The notes below the pieces were generated by a model that saw only the letters and a list, made by a program, of their open reading frames with translations, made no database searches and had not been told where the DNA came from. From positions 1 through 13,898 of the forward strand of contig CAYZVX010000070.1 in assembly GCA_964482055.1 (NCBI GenBank): a stretch of 13,898 nucleotides of DNA. The letters are read 5' to 3'. The DNA is from G020354085 sp964482055. GTDB lineage: Bacteria; Pseudomonadota; Gammaproteobacteria; Acidiferrobacterales; Sulfurifustaceae. Both the position numbers and the translations under genes were made by a program. Below, in pieces: positions 5,366-12,675 of this stretch (position 1 is the stretch's first letter; each line of letters starts with the position of its first letter).

Positions 5366-6172
5366 CTACATCAGCGCAGCGCGCGCCCGCTCCAGGCGCG
5401 CGCGCAGCTCTTCGTAGGCGACGCGCTCGCCGGCGCGGATGCGATCGCGCAGCTCGAGCAGGATCTCGTCGAGCGCCTTGATGCGCTCGGCCATGCGCCG
5501 CTCCTCCTCGCTCGTGACGATGCGGTCGTGCATCGCCCCGCCCTTCATGATCACGCGCGCATCGGACAGCAGGGCGATGCGCGGGTCGTGCGTGACGAAA
5601 ACGAAGATCTTGCGGTAGCGGCGCAGCAGCTCGAGCGCGCGGTTGCGGTTGATGCCAGCGTTCTCGATCTCATCGAGCAGGATGATGGGGGCGTTGCCGA
5701 TGACCACCGCATCGGCGATCAGCAGCGCGCGCGTCTGGCCGCCGGACAGCTCGGTCATGGCGTTGTCCACGATGATCGGCTCGCCCGTCAGCTGATTGGC
5801 GAAGTCGAGCGTCTCCTCCACCACCGCAGCCGGATGCGCGTGCTTGCGCACCCGGGCGTGAATGTCGAGAAAGCGGTGCACCGGCAGGTCGGACAGGAAG
5901 CTCGTGTGCTGGGTGATGAGCGCGATCGGGTTCTTGGCCGGATCGTCGAGGTACTCCTCCGGCGGCTCGGCGTCGTTGATGAGCACGCGCCGGCGCGAGG
6001 GCGTGTTGCGGTCGGCGAACAGCCCGATGTCGTTGATGAGCGCGGTCTTGCCCGAGCCCGTGGGGCCGACGATGCTCACCACCTCACCCATCGCCAGGTC
6101 GAGCCCTGCGAGCGGTTCGCGCCGGTCGTGCTTGTCGTAGCCGCCAATGATCGTGATCTTATGGATTTCCAT
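5366..6172 (-). CDS. Soluble ABC-type ATPase, first gene of ABC/GTPase/Fe-S operon
   Basis: This is a 268-residue single ATP-binding cassette. It shows Walker A GPTGSGKT (36-43), a Q-loop region ITQHTSFLSD, signature LSGGQ (142-146), Walker B with D167-E168 (IILLDEIENAG) and the switch histidine H195 (FVTHD). It ends in a charged helical tail of about 50 residues (EERRMAERIKALDEILLELRD). No permease gene adjoins it and its cassette partners are a GTPase and an Fe-S protein. I therefore infer a non-transport ABC ATPase, for example one that powers cofactor assembly or reductive activation, rather than an importer. I chose the ATG at 6172 over the TTG five codons upstream; neither has a clear ribosome binding site. 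No FNR-type box with suitable geometry precedes it. Confidence 0.7.
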   Translation of the reverse strand: MEIHKITIIGGYDKHDRREPLAGLDLAMGEVVSIVGPTGSGKTALINDIGLFADRNTPSRRRVLINDAEPPEEYLDDPAKNPIALITQHTSFLSDLPVHRFLDIHARVRKHAHPAAVVEETLDFANQLTGEPIIVDNAMTELSGGQTRALLIADAVVIGNAPIILLDEIENAGINRNRALELLRRYRKIFVFVTHDPRIALLSDARVIMKGGAMHDRIVTSEEERRMAERIKALDEILLELRDRIRAGERVAYEELRARLERARAALM

Positions 6173-6388
6173 GCCCGCAGACGCCAATCGACGCAGGTCA
6201 TGATAGCTCTAACGGCGAAGCCGACCTTGACCTCGGACAAGCAATTTGCGGCGCGCGCCCAGGGCTCAGCGCTGCTCGACGCCGGGTTCCGGCGCGGCCG
6301 CCAGGGTGTGCTCCGCAAGAAAAAGGGATCAGCACAGGATCAGAATGTTGAGCAGCCCATGGCCAGGGCGCTGGCGGCCGGGCGGCCT

Positions 6389-6402
6389 TTGACCCGGATC
6401 AA
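6389..6402. promoter_or_regulatory. FNR/ANR-type box TTGACCCGGATCAA upstream of the stress-protein gene
   Basis: This is an exact TTGAC-N4-ATCAA match. In the leftward direction no -10 exists at the class II distance (CTGGCC); in the rightward direction the -10 would fall at 6425-6430, inside the N gap. It is therefore assigned, with caution, to the universal stress protein gene 227 written bases downstream. Confidence 0.6.
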
Positions 6403-6418
6403 CATGGCAGCGCGCAAA

Positions 6419-6518
6419 NNNNNNNNNNNNNNNNNNNNNNNNNNNNNNNNNNNNNNNNNNNNNNNNNNNNNNNNNNNNNNNNNNNNNNNNNNNNNNNNNN
6501 NNNNNNNNNNNNNNNNNN
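6419..6518. other. Assembly gap (100 N)
   Basis: Exactly 100 N, the usual placeholder for a scaffold join of unknown size. Linkage and spacing across it are not proven by sequence, and missing DNA could include a promoter or a small gene. Confidence 0.99.
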
Positions 6519-6628
6519 CCGGCCTTCCTTGCCACAGGCGGAACCGGCGGCGGGAGCGACGAGCGCGGCGCGGTGAACTGGCCCCGCGCGGGGGCGCTGC
6601 GCGAATCCAGACGCACTGAGCCGAGACC

Positions 6629-7093
6629 ATGGACTCGCGAATCCTGATAGCCGTCGATGGCAGCCCGCATTCGGAGAACGCGCTCCAGCACGCCACGGCG
6701 CTTGCCAAGGGCCTGGCGGCGCGCCTGCGGATCGTGCACGTCATCGACATGGGCTGGCTGCCGATCGGGCCGGAGCTCGCCATCGACATCGAGCCGTTTG
6801 CGCGCGCCCGGCGCGCGGCTGGCGAGAAGACGCTGGCGGCGGCCCGCGATGCAACGCGCAACGCCGGAATCGAGGCCGAGATGAGCCTCATCGAAACCGC
6901 GCGCCCCACGCAACGCACGGCCGAGGCGATTGCCGAGGAAGCGGACCGGTGGCATGCCGACCTCGTGATCGTGGGCACCCACGGTCGCAGCGGCGTGCAG
7001 CGGCTGCTGCTCGGCAGTGTCGCCGAGGGGGTGGCGCGACTTTCCGCCGCACCGGTTCTGCTCGTGCCCCTGGCGCGTGCGAGGAGCGCGTGA
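6629..7093 (+). CDS. Universal stress protein (UspA-like, ATP-binding type)
   Basis: This is a 154-residue single Usp domain. It begins ILIAVDGSPHSENALQHA, the strand plus nucleotide-contacting Asp-Gly-Ser typical of the family. Near the end it has the ATP-binding signature G-x2-G-x9-G-S as G116-T-H-G119...G129-S130, followed by SAAPVLLVP. The presence of the full signature groups it with ATP-binding Usp proteins rather than the non-binding UspA subgroup. In Pseudomonas, several genes of this family are induced by low oxygen through ANR and support anaerobic survival, which fits the FNR-type box upstream. The ATG at 6629 is preceded only by a weak ribosome binding site (GAGCCGAG). It converges with the DUF6544-like gene, 19 bases apart. 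Confidence 0.92.
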   Translation: MDSRILIAVDGSPHSENALQHATALAKGLAARLRIVHVIDMGWLPIGPELAIDIEPFARARRAAGEKTLAAARDATRNAGIEAEMSLIETARPTQRTAEAIAEEADRWHADLVIVGTHGRSGVQRLLLGSVAEGVARLSAAPVLLVPLARARSA

Positions 7094-7112
7094 GCCGTGC
7101 GACGCGCGGTGC

Positions 7113-8018
7113 TCAACGATACTGCGCGTCCGTGACGACCGCCTCGAAGAACTCGTGGGCCTGCGGCGTGCCGGCCCGGGCGGTGGCGCGCACGCGCGTC
7201 GCGATCGTGTAGCCGCCGAAGGTCCGCTCCTCACCGAGCACCTCGCCCGCCCACGGCACGTAGCCCGGCGTGCCGCCCAGCCCCTCGGCATCCCAGCGCT
7301 GCATCTCGATACGCCGCGGCCGGCCGTCCTCGGCGATGGTGAGCAGCGGCGCCAGTCGTTCCGTTTCGATCGTGAGGTGCACGCGGGCGCGTTTCTGGTC
7401 GATCGCCTCCCAGCGCGCCCCGGCTTGCGGCAGCAGCGCGGAGGGCAGCCACAGCGCCGCCTCGAGCGCCACGCGCCCGGCCGCCGAGCGCGACAGGTCC
7501 GGACCGCTCGCCTGCACGATCGGCACGATCCCCCACAGGAACCAGCGCATGGCGCCTTCCCCTTGCGCGAACAGATCGTGACCGGAGAGGCGCCGCGTCC
7601 CGGCACCGACCGACGCCTGCCAGATGAACGCCTGCGGCGCGAGGAGCTCACGCGCCCGCAGCGCCATCTTGTCCGCGCCCGGTGTGAGCGCGATGCGCCC
7701 GCGCATCTCAAGCGTGACCGAGCGCGCCAGCACCGTGCCGGGGCGGATCGCGTGCAGCAGGAAACGGCGCGCCGGCTCCGGCAGCTCCGCGACCATGGCT
7801 GGATCGAAAACCTCGGTGCCGGGCTCGGCTTGCAGCCGCTGCCAGAGCTGGTCGACGCGCCGATCGATCAGGGCCCGGTACGCGCCGAGGAAGACGGACA
7901 ACACGAACAGCGCAAGGCCGATGCCGACCAGGGTGCGCGCCGCAATCGAGCGCCACTCGAGCTCTGTGCGCGAGACGCCCGCCGCCGCAGCGCCCGCCGA
8001 TTTGGACGGCCCGGTCAT
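7113..8018 (-). CDS. DUF6544/DUF6920-like membrane-anchored protein
   Basis: This is a 301-residue protein. A short cytoplasmic-looking N terminus leads into one hydrophobic segment at about residues 27-46, then a long soluble part. Conserved-looking stretches are LPEPARRFLLHAIRPGT, LRARELLAPQAFIWQASVG, GEGAMRWFLWGIVPIVQASGPDLSRSAAGR (residues around 150-185), LPSALLPQAGARWEA and a C-terminal GGYTIATRVRATARAG. From memory this pattern belongs to a family of unknown function labelled DUF6544 or DUF6920, in which the soluble part probably forms an open beta-sheet. It would sit on the periplasmic side (inference). It is divergent from the site-2 protease gene, and the shared spacer carries one FNR-type box. 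The ATG at 8018 lies almost at the predicted transcription start. Confidence 0.7.
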   Translation of the reverse strand: MTGPSKSAGAAAAGVSRTELEWRSIAARTLVGIGLALFVLSVFLGAYRALIDRRVDQLWQRLQAEPGTEVFDPAMVAELPEPARRFLLHAIRPGTVLARSVTLEMRGRIALTPGADKMALRARELLAPQAFIWQASVGAGTRRLSGHDLFAQGEGAMRWFLWGIVPIVQASGPDLSRSAAGRVALEAALWLPSALLPQAGARWEAIDQKRARVHLTIETERLAPLLTIAEDGRPRRIEMQRWDAEGLGGTPGYVPWAGEVLGEERTFGGYTIATRVRATARAGTPQAHEFFEAVVTDAQYR

Positions 8019-8025
8019 GGCGCTA

Positions 8026-8031
8026 CCTATA
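8026..8031 (-). promoter_or_regulatory. Possible -10 element of DUF6544-like gene (TATAGG)
   Basis: On the - strand TATAGG occupies 8031-8026, its first base exactly 29.5 from the centre of the FNR-type box at 8054-8067. The predicted start would be at about 8019-8018, at the ATG itself, so the message would be leaderless or nearly so. The element itself is only a partial match. Confidence 0.4.
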
Positions 8032-8053
8032 GCCTGCCCGGACCGCGGCCGTC

Positions 8054-8067
8054 TTGATGTCCATCAA
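8054..8067. promoter_or_regulatory. FNR/ANR-type box TTGATGTCCATCAA between divergent genes
   Basis: This is a perfect TTGAT-N4-ATCAA palindrome in the spacer between the DUF6544-like gene and the site-2 protease gene. Leftward geometry fits class II activation with TATAGG. Rightward, a sigma-70-like pair TTGCGG (8083-8088), 18 bases, GATAAT (8107-8112) would put the box near -58 from a start at about 8119. The box may control both genes. Confidence 0.7.
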
Positions 8068-8158
8068 CCTTGGCGCGACCGGTTGCGGCAATTGCGCGCG
8101 CGCCGGGATAATGACCGCCAAGCGAGCCCATTTCGGGGACGGCTCGCAAAGGGCCCGG

Positions 8159-9364
8159 ATGCGCACGACCGGTGGTTTACGCCTTGGCCAGATCGCCGGC
8201 ATCGAGATCGCCGTCGACTGGAGCCTGCTGATCATCTTCTGGCTGATCTTCTCCGCCCTCGCGGTTGGCGTGTTTCCGGGGTGGCACCCCGAATGGAACG
8301 TCCTGCAGTCGGCGCTGACCGCGCTCGCCGCCGCGCTGCTGTTCTTTGGCTCGGTGCTGCTGCACGAACTGTCGCACGCGCTCATCGGGCGCGTGCACGG
8401 CGTCACCATCCGCCGCATCACGCTGTTCATGTTCGGCGGCATGGCGCACATGGAGGACGAGCCGCCCTCGTGGCGCGCCGAGCTTTACATGGCGATCGTC
8501 GGCCCGCTCACGAGCCTCGCCATCGGCCTCACCTGCCTGTGGCTCATGGCGCTGATCGCCGGTCCGCTCGACATCGATCCGCAGCAGCCACAGGCGGCGT
8601 TCGCCCGGCTCGGGCCGCTCACCACGCTGCTCGCCTGGCTCGGGCCGGTGAACATCTTCCTCGGCATTTTCAATCTCGTGCCCGGCTTCCCCATGGACGG
8701 CGGGCGCGTGCTGCGCGCGATCCTGTGGGCGGTCACCCGCGACCTCAAGCGCGCCACGCGCGCAGCCTCCCGGGTCGGCCAGGGTTTCGCGTTTGTGCTG
8801 ATGTCGACCGGGCTGCTGATGGTGCTGGGACTGCGCGTGCCGCTGCTCGGCGGCGGGTTTTTCAACGGCCTGTGGCTCGCGCTGATCGGCTGGTTCCTCA
8901 ACAACGCCGCCATCATGAGCTACCGCCAGCTGCTGGTGCGCGCCTCGCTCGAGCGCGTTCCGGTGACGCGGCTCATGCAGACCCAGTTCACGCGCGTCGA
9001 CCCGCAGATGCGCGTCAGCACCCTGGTCGACGAGCAGCTCATGCCGAGCGGGCAGCGCAGCTTCCCGGTCGAACGCAACGGCGAGCTGCTCGGGCTGGTG
9101 TCACTCGCCGACCTGCGCAAGCGCCCGCGCGCGGCGTGGGCCGAGAGCACGGTCGCCGAGATCATGACCCCGGCGAAGGCGCTGGTCTGCTTGAGGCCCG
9201 AGCAGGATGCCCTGGAGGCGCTGGCCCTGATCTCGCGGAGAAACTTAAATCAGCTGCCGGTGGTGGAGCACGGCAAGCTCCTCGGGCTGGTGCGCCGGGA
9301 GGACATCCTCAAGTGGCTCGCGGTGCACGGCGGGCCGGCCGCCGGCGACATCCCCGGGGTCTGA
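8159..9364 (+). CDS. Site-2 protease family zinc metalloprotease with two CBS domains
   Basis: This is a 401-residue polytopic membrane protein. The zinc motif HELSH is at 69-73 inside a hydrophobic helix. The second conserved motif, NLVPGFPMDGG at 172-182, supplies the aspartate ligand. Further hydrophobic helices are at about 22-40, 50-68, 110-135, 155-175 and 215-250. Two CBS domains follow at about 267-322 and 330-388 (CBS2: IMTPAKALVCL, then LPVVEHGKLLGLVRREDILKWL), which in such proteins sense adenine nucleotides. This fits the SpoIVFB/Rip-like S2P class that cuts membrane-bound regulators; the substrate is unknown. The frame is open from 8054, but that region is the FNR-type box and promoter. 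I set the start at the ATG at 8159 (AAAGGG before it); 8111 is less likely. Confidence 0.9.
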   Translation: MRTTGGLRLGQIAGIEIAVDWSLLIIFWLIFSALAVGVFPGWHPEWNVLQSALTALAAALLFFGSVLLHELSHALIGRVHGVTIRRITLFMFGGMAHMEDEPPSWRAELYMAIVGPLTSLAIGLTCLWLMALIAGPLDIDPQQPQAAFARLGPLTTLLAWLGPVNIFLGIFNLVPGFPMDGGRVLRAILWAVTRDLKRATRAASRVGQGFAFVLMSTGLLMVLGLRVPLLGGGFFNGLWLALIGWFLNNAAIMSYRQLLVRASLERVPVTRLMQTQFTRVDPQMRVSTLVDEQLMPSGQRSFPVERNGELLGLVSLADLRKRPRAAWAESTVAEIMTPAKALVCLRPEQDALEALALISRRNLNQLPVVEHGKLLGLVRREDILKWLAVHGGPAAGDIPGV

Positions 9365-9366
9365 CA

Positions 9367-9380
9367 TTGATCCGCATCAA
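9367..9380. promoter_or_regulatory. FNR/ANR-type box TTGATCCGCATCAA upstream of lipoprotein gene
   Basis: This is a perfect TTGAT-N4-ATCAA palindrome three bases after the site-2 protease stop codon. It is the best-formed promoter in the window: the -10 at 9403-9408 begins exactly 29.5 bases from its centre. Confidence 0.8.
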
Positions 9381-9402
9381 GAAACCAGCCCGGCAGAGGG
9401 TT

Positions 9403-9408
9403 TACAGT
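9403..9408 (+). promoter_or_regulatory. -10 element (TACAGT) of lipoprotein promoter
   Basis: TACAGT agrees with TATAAT at four of six bases and gives a predicted start at about 9415, with the FNR-type box centred at -41.5. The leader to the ATG at 9457 is about 42 bases and includes GGAGG at 9443-9447. Confidence 0.65.
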
Positions 9409-9456
9409 GCAAAGCCCAAAGCGCGCTGCAACTCAACACAACGGAGGCAAAACCGC

Positions 9457-9741
9457 ATGAACCACGCCAAAACCCTAGGTCTCGTTGCCCTTCCCCTCGC
9501 CCTGCTGCTCAGCGGCGGCTGCGCCAGCACCAGCGAGCTCGATGCCGTGCGCAAGCTCGCCCAGGAGGCCAAGGATTCCGCCGATCGGGCCAACCAGAAG
9601 GCCGACCAGGCGCTCGCCGCGGCCAACGACGCCAAGGCCGCCGCCGCCAACGCGCAGCGCACCGCCGACGAGGCCAAGGCCTCCGCGCAGGAAGCGAACG
9701 AAAAGATCGATCGCGCCTTCAAGAAGGCGGTGCAGAAGTAA
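9457..9741 (+). CDS. OprI/Lpp-like alanine-zipper outer-membrane lipoprotein
   Basis: This is a 94-residue protein with a lipoprotein signal peptide ending LLLSGGC, the cysteine at residue 22 being the lipidation site. About 70 residues of a continuous heptad-type coiled coil rich in Ala, Lys and Glu follow (DRANQKADQALAAANDAK), ending in ...FKKAVQK. The arrangement matches Pseudomonas OprI and, more loosely, E. coli Lpp, which trimerise and attach through the terminal lysine to peptidoglycan. Here the last residue is also lysine. GGAGG precedes the ATG at a good distance. It has its own promoter with an FNR-type box, so it is probably not read only from the protease gene. The gene converges with the L,D-transpeptidase gene, 16 bases apart, the enzyme class that makes the Lpp-peptidoglycan link. 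Confidence 0.9.
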   Translation: MNHAKTLGLVALPLALLLSGGCASTSELDAVRKLAQEAKDSADRANQKADQALAAANDAKAAAANAQRTADEAKASAQEANEKIDRAFKKAVQK

Positions 9742-9757
9742 CCGGCATCCAGCGCGG

Positions 9758-10717
9758 TCAGTGCGAGACGCGGACCGGCACCCCGCGCATCTCGCGCGCG
9801 GTGCGCTCGACCGCATCCCAGTCGATGCGCGCCGGCCGCGTGGCAGTCGCCGCCACCACCGCGCGCACGGCCGGGGTGAAATTGCGCAGCGGCTTGCCGT
9901 CAAGCGGGGGGTGGCTCTCGAGGTACAGCGCTCCGTTGCGCCAGCCCGCCTTGTGCGGCTGGTCGATGATACGTACCGGCGCGTCTTTCGGCACCAGCTC
10001 GAACAGCCGCTCGATGTCTTCCGGATAGAGCCGCACGCACCCGTGCGTCACTCGCATGCCGATACCGTACGGCTTGTTGGTGCCGTGGATCAGGTAGCCG
10101 GGGATACCAAGGCGCAAAGCATATTGGCCGAGCGGGTTGTCGGGTCCGGCGTCCACGAGCGGCGGAAGCTCATCGCCATCCGCGGCGTGCTCGGCGCGGA
10201 TCGACGCCGGCGGATACCACACCGGGTTGCGCACCTTGGCCGCGACGCGCGTGAGCCCGAGCGGTGTGGACCAGTCCATGCGCCCGATGCTCACCGCGTA
10301 GGTCAGCACCGCCGGTCGCTCCTGCGGCCTGGCAGCCGGATAGTAATAGAGGCGCATCTCCGGCAGATTTAGCACCAGCCCCTCGCGCGGTGCCGCGGGC
10401 AGCACGTGCTCGGTGGGAACCGCGACTGGCGTCCCCTCCCCCGGCAGCCACGGGTCTACGCCGGGGTTGGCGAGCTTGATTGCTTCCCAACCGACGCCGA
10501 AGCGGCGAGCGACGTCAGACAGGGTGTCCGGGGCGCGTGTAGTGACCCGCTGCACCTCGCCGATCACGTCCGATCCAGCCGACAGCAGATAGGTCGCGGC
10601 GTGCGCCGACGCTGCTGCACCGGCAAGGGCCGCCGCCAGGCAGCCGGCGATCGCGCCAGTGGCGCGGCCAAGGTGGCGCGCAGCCGGTTTCGCCGCGGCG
10701 TCGATCCCCCGGCCCAT
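9758..10717 (-). CDS. L,D-transpeptidase (ErfK/YbiS/YcfS/YnhG type) with LysM-like domain
   Basis: This is a 319-residue exported protein. Residues 1-41 form a signal peptide (basic start, then AIAGCLAAALAGAAASAHA). A LysM-like segment (APDTLSDVARRFGVGWEAIKLANPGVDPW) at about 60-90 binds peptidoglycan. The YkuD catalytic domain follows, with H211 (HGTNKPYG) and the active-site motif TH225-G-C227-VRL; Ser is more usual than Thr before HGC. Such enzymes attach Lpp-type lipoproteins to, or cross-link, meso-diaminopimelate of the wall in the periplasm. A frame extends to 10954, but it is only an overlap with glgB. The ATG at 10717 starts two bases after the glgB stop, so the pair is an operon. 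The C terminus past the domain (about 60 residues) is unassigned. Confidence 0.93.
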   Translation of the reverse strand: MGRGIDAAAKPAARHLGRATGAIAGCLAAALAGAAASAHAATYLLSAGSDVIGEVQRVTTRAPDTLSDVARRFGVGWEAIKLANPGVDPWLPGEGTPVAVPTEHVLPAAPREGLVLNLPEMRLYYYPAARPQERPAVLTYAVSIGRMDWSTPLGLTRVAAKVRNPVWYPPASIRAEHAADGDELPPLVDAGPDNPLGQYALRLGIPGYLIHGTNKPYGIGMRVTHGCVRLYPEDIERLFELVPKDAPVRIIDQPHKAGWRNGALYLESHPPLDGKPLRNFTPAVRAVVAATATRPARIDWDAVERTAREMRGVPVRVSH

Positions 10718-10719
10718 GC

Positions 10720-12675
10720 TCAGCCACCGCCGGCCACCGGCGCCTTGAACACCAGCACGGCGAGCGGCGGCATGGTGATGCACATGGAATGACTGCGGCC
10801 CTGCGCCGGCACCGGGGCCGCCTCGACGGCGCCGGCGTTGCCCATGTTGCTGCCGCCGTAGAGCGCGGCGTCGCTGTTGAAGACCTCGCGCCAGGTACCG
10901 CCGCGCGGCACGCCGATCCGGTAGTTGTAGCGCGGCACCGGCGTGAAGTTGCACACCACCAGCACGAGGTCATCGCCGTTTCGCCCCTTGCGCAGATAGC
11001 TCACGGTGCTCGCCTCCCAGTCGTGCACGTCGATCCATTCGAAGCCGTCGTGACTGAACTCGATCTGGTGCAGCGCCGGTTCGCGCTTGTACAGGCGGTT
11101 GAGATCCTGCAGACAGCGGTGCACGCCCTGGTGCGGCGGGTATTGCAGCAGGTGCCAGTCGAGGCTCTCCTCGTGGTTCCACTCCCGCCACTGGCCGAAC
11201 TCAGCGCCCATGAACAGCAACTTCTTGCCCGGATGGGTCCACATGTAGGCAAAGAGCGCCCGCAGGTTGGCAAACTTCTGCCAGTCGTCGCCCGGCATCT
11301 TGCCGAGCAGCGAGCCCTTGCCGTGCACCACCTCGTCGTGCGACAGCGGCAGCACGAAGTTCTCGTTGAACGCGTACCAGATGCTGAAGGTGAGCTGATC
11401 GTGGTGGTACTTTCGGTACACCGGATCGCGCGAGAAGTACCACAGCGTATCGTGCATCCAGCCCATGTTCCATTTCAGGCCGAACCCGAGGCCACCCAGG
11501 TAGGTCGGGCGCGACACCATCGGCCAGGCGGTCGACTCCTCGGCGATGGTTTGCGTGTCCGGATGATCCCGGTACACCGCCTCGTTCAGCTCGCGCAGGA
11601 AGTGCACCGCCTCGAGGTCCTCGTTGCCGCCGTAGGCGTTCGGGATCCACTCCCCGGGCTTGCGCGCGTAGTCGAGATAAAGCATCGAGGCCACCGCGTC
11701 CACGCGCAGGCCGTCGGCGTGGTAGTGCTCGAGCCAGAACAGGGCGCTCGAGATCAGGAACGAGCGCACCTCGTGGCGGCCATAGTTGAAGATGCTCGAG
11801 CTCCACTCCGGGTGATAGCCGCGCTTGGGGTCGGCGTGCTCGTACAGGTAGGTCCCGTCGAAGAACGCCAGGCCGTGCTGGTCGGTCGGAAAGTGCGACG
11901 GCACCCAGTCGAGGAATACACCGATGTCGTTTCGGTGCAGCGTATCGATCAAGTACATGAAATCCTGCGGCGTGCCGTAACGCGCGCTCGGCGCGAAATA
12001 ACCGGTGGTCTGATAGCCCCAGGAGCCGTAGAACGGGTGCTCCATCACCGGCAGCAGCTCAACGTGCGTGAAACCCATCTCGCGCATGTAGTTGGCGAGC
12101 CGCGGCGCGAGCTCGCGGTAGGTGAGCGATCGCCCGCCCTCCTCCGGCACGCGCTGCCAGGACCCGAGGTGCAGCTCGTAGATGCTGATCGGCGCCGACA
12201 GCGCGTTGTACTCAGCGCGATGCTTCATCCATTCGTCGTCGCCCCACTGGTAGTCGAGCGGCCACACGACCGAGGCGGTGCGCGGGGGAACCTCGGCGCG
12301 CCGCGCGAACGGGTCGGCCTTGTCGACGCGGTAGCCGTGGTAGCGCGACACGATGTGGTACTTGTACAGCGCCCCGGCCTGCACCCCGGCGATGAAGCCC
12401 TCCCAGATGCCGGTGTCGTCGGGGCGCGGATGCAGGCGGTGCATGCCGCGCTGCCAGCCGTTGAAGTCGCCCACCACCGAGACCTCCTCGGCGTTCGGCG
12501 CCCACAGGGCGAAGTGCGTGCCGCGCACGCCGTTGTGCTCGACCAGGTGCGCGCCGAGCTTGTCGTAGAGACGGAAGTGGCGACCCTCGCGCAGCAGGAA
12601 GACGTCGTAGTCGCTGAGCAGGCTGAACGGTTCGACGCCGAGTCGCGCCGTGGTGCGGATCGTGGAGTTCGCCAT
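10720..12675 (-). CDS. glgB: 1,4-alpha-glucan (glycogen) branching enzyme GlgB
   Basis: This is a 651-residue enzyme that cuts alpha-1,4 chains of glycogen and re-attaches them in alpha-1,6 linkage. An E-set/CBM48 domain comes first (GTHFALWAPNAEEVSVVGDFNGW, about 51-73), then a GH13 barrel. Catalytic residues are visible: nucleophile D326 in GLRVDAV, acid/base E379 in TIAEES and D447 in LSHDEVVHGKGS. A C-terminal beta domain ends the protein. It lacks the extra N-terminal domain of the 728-residue E. coli enzyme. The frame is open to 12789; I chose the ATG at 12675 for its AAGAGG ribosome binding site, though 12729 is possible. It stands without other glycogen genes in the window and is followed by the L,D-transpeptidase gene. 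Confidence 0.97.
   Translation of the reverse strand: MANSTIRTTARLGVEPFSLLSDYDVFLLREGRHFRLYDKLGAHLVEHNGVRGTHFALWAPNAEEVSVVGDFNGWQRGMHRLHPRPDDTGIWEGFIAGVQAGALYKYHIVSRYHGYRVDKADPFARRAEVPPRTASVVWPLDYQWGDDEWMKHRAEYNALSAPISIYELHLGSWQRVPEEGGRSLTYRELAPRLANYMREMGFTHVELLPVMEHPFYGSWGYQTTGYFAPSARYGTPQDFMYLIDTLHRNDIGVFLDWVPSHFPTDQHGLAFFDGTYLYEHADPKRGYHPEWSSSIFNYGRHEVRSFLISSALFWLEHYHADGLRVDAVASMLYLDYARKPGEWIPNAYGGNEDLEAVHFLRELNEAVYRDHPDTQTIAEESTAWPMVSRPTYLGGLGFGLKWNMGWMHDTLWYFSRDPVYRKYHHDQLTFSIWYAFNENFVLPLSHDEVVHGKGSLLGKMPGDDWQKFANLRALFAYMWTHPGKKLLFMGAEFGQWREWNHEESLDWHLLQYPPHQGVHRCLQDLNRLYKREPALHQIEFSHDGFEWIDVHDWEASTVSYLRKGRNGDDLVLVVCNFTPVPRYNYRIGVPRGGTWREVFNSDAALYGGSNMGNAGAVEAAPVPAQGRSHSMCITMPPLAVLVFKAPVAGGG

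Larger units (their letters stand above)
6173..6628. other. Intergenic region with assembly gap, between ABC operon and stress protein
   Basis: About 456 bases as written, including the 100-N gap of unknown true length. On the left is the leftward leader of the ABC operon; a TATCAT hexamer on the - strand near 6200 could be its -10, but there is no good -35. In the middle lies an FNR-type box (6389-6402), and on the right the GC-rich leader of the stress protein with a self-complementary CCCCGCGCGGGG at 6582-6593. I see no supportable gene. Confidence 0.55.

Noticed and set aside
6342..6405. 21-codon frame on - starting in the FNR-type box (MLIRVKGRP...)
   Set aside because: It begins inside the operator, has no ribosome binding site and does not match a small-protein family that I know.
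5528..6619. Open frame of 363 codons on + opposite the ABC ATPase, running through the N gap
   Set aside because: Antisense of an ABC cassette with all motifs, and it only stays open through unknown bases.
6329..7711. Open frame of 460 codons on - crossing the N gap and the stress-protein gene
   Set aside because: Bridges the gap with unknown residues and is antisense to the stress-protein gene and out of frame with the DUF6544-like gene.
7624..9741. Open frame of 705 codons on + across the DUF6544-like and protease genes
   Set aside because: Its last 94 codons are the real lipoprotein gene. The upstream part is an arginine/alanine-rich low-complexity shadow of the protease gene in another frame and of the - strand gene, and does not resemble a protein family.
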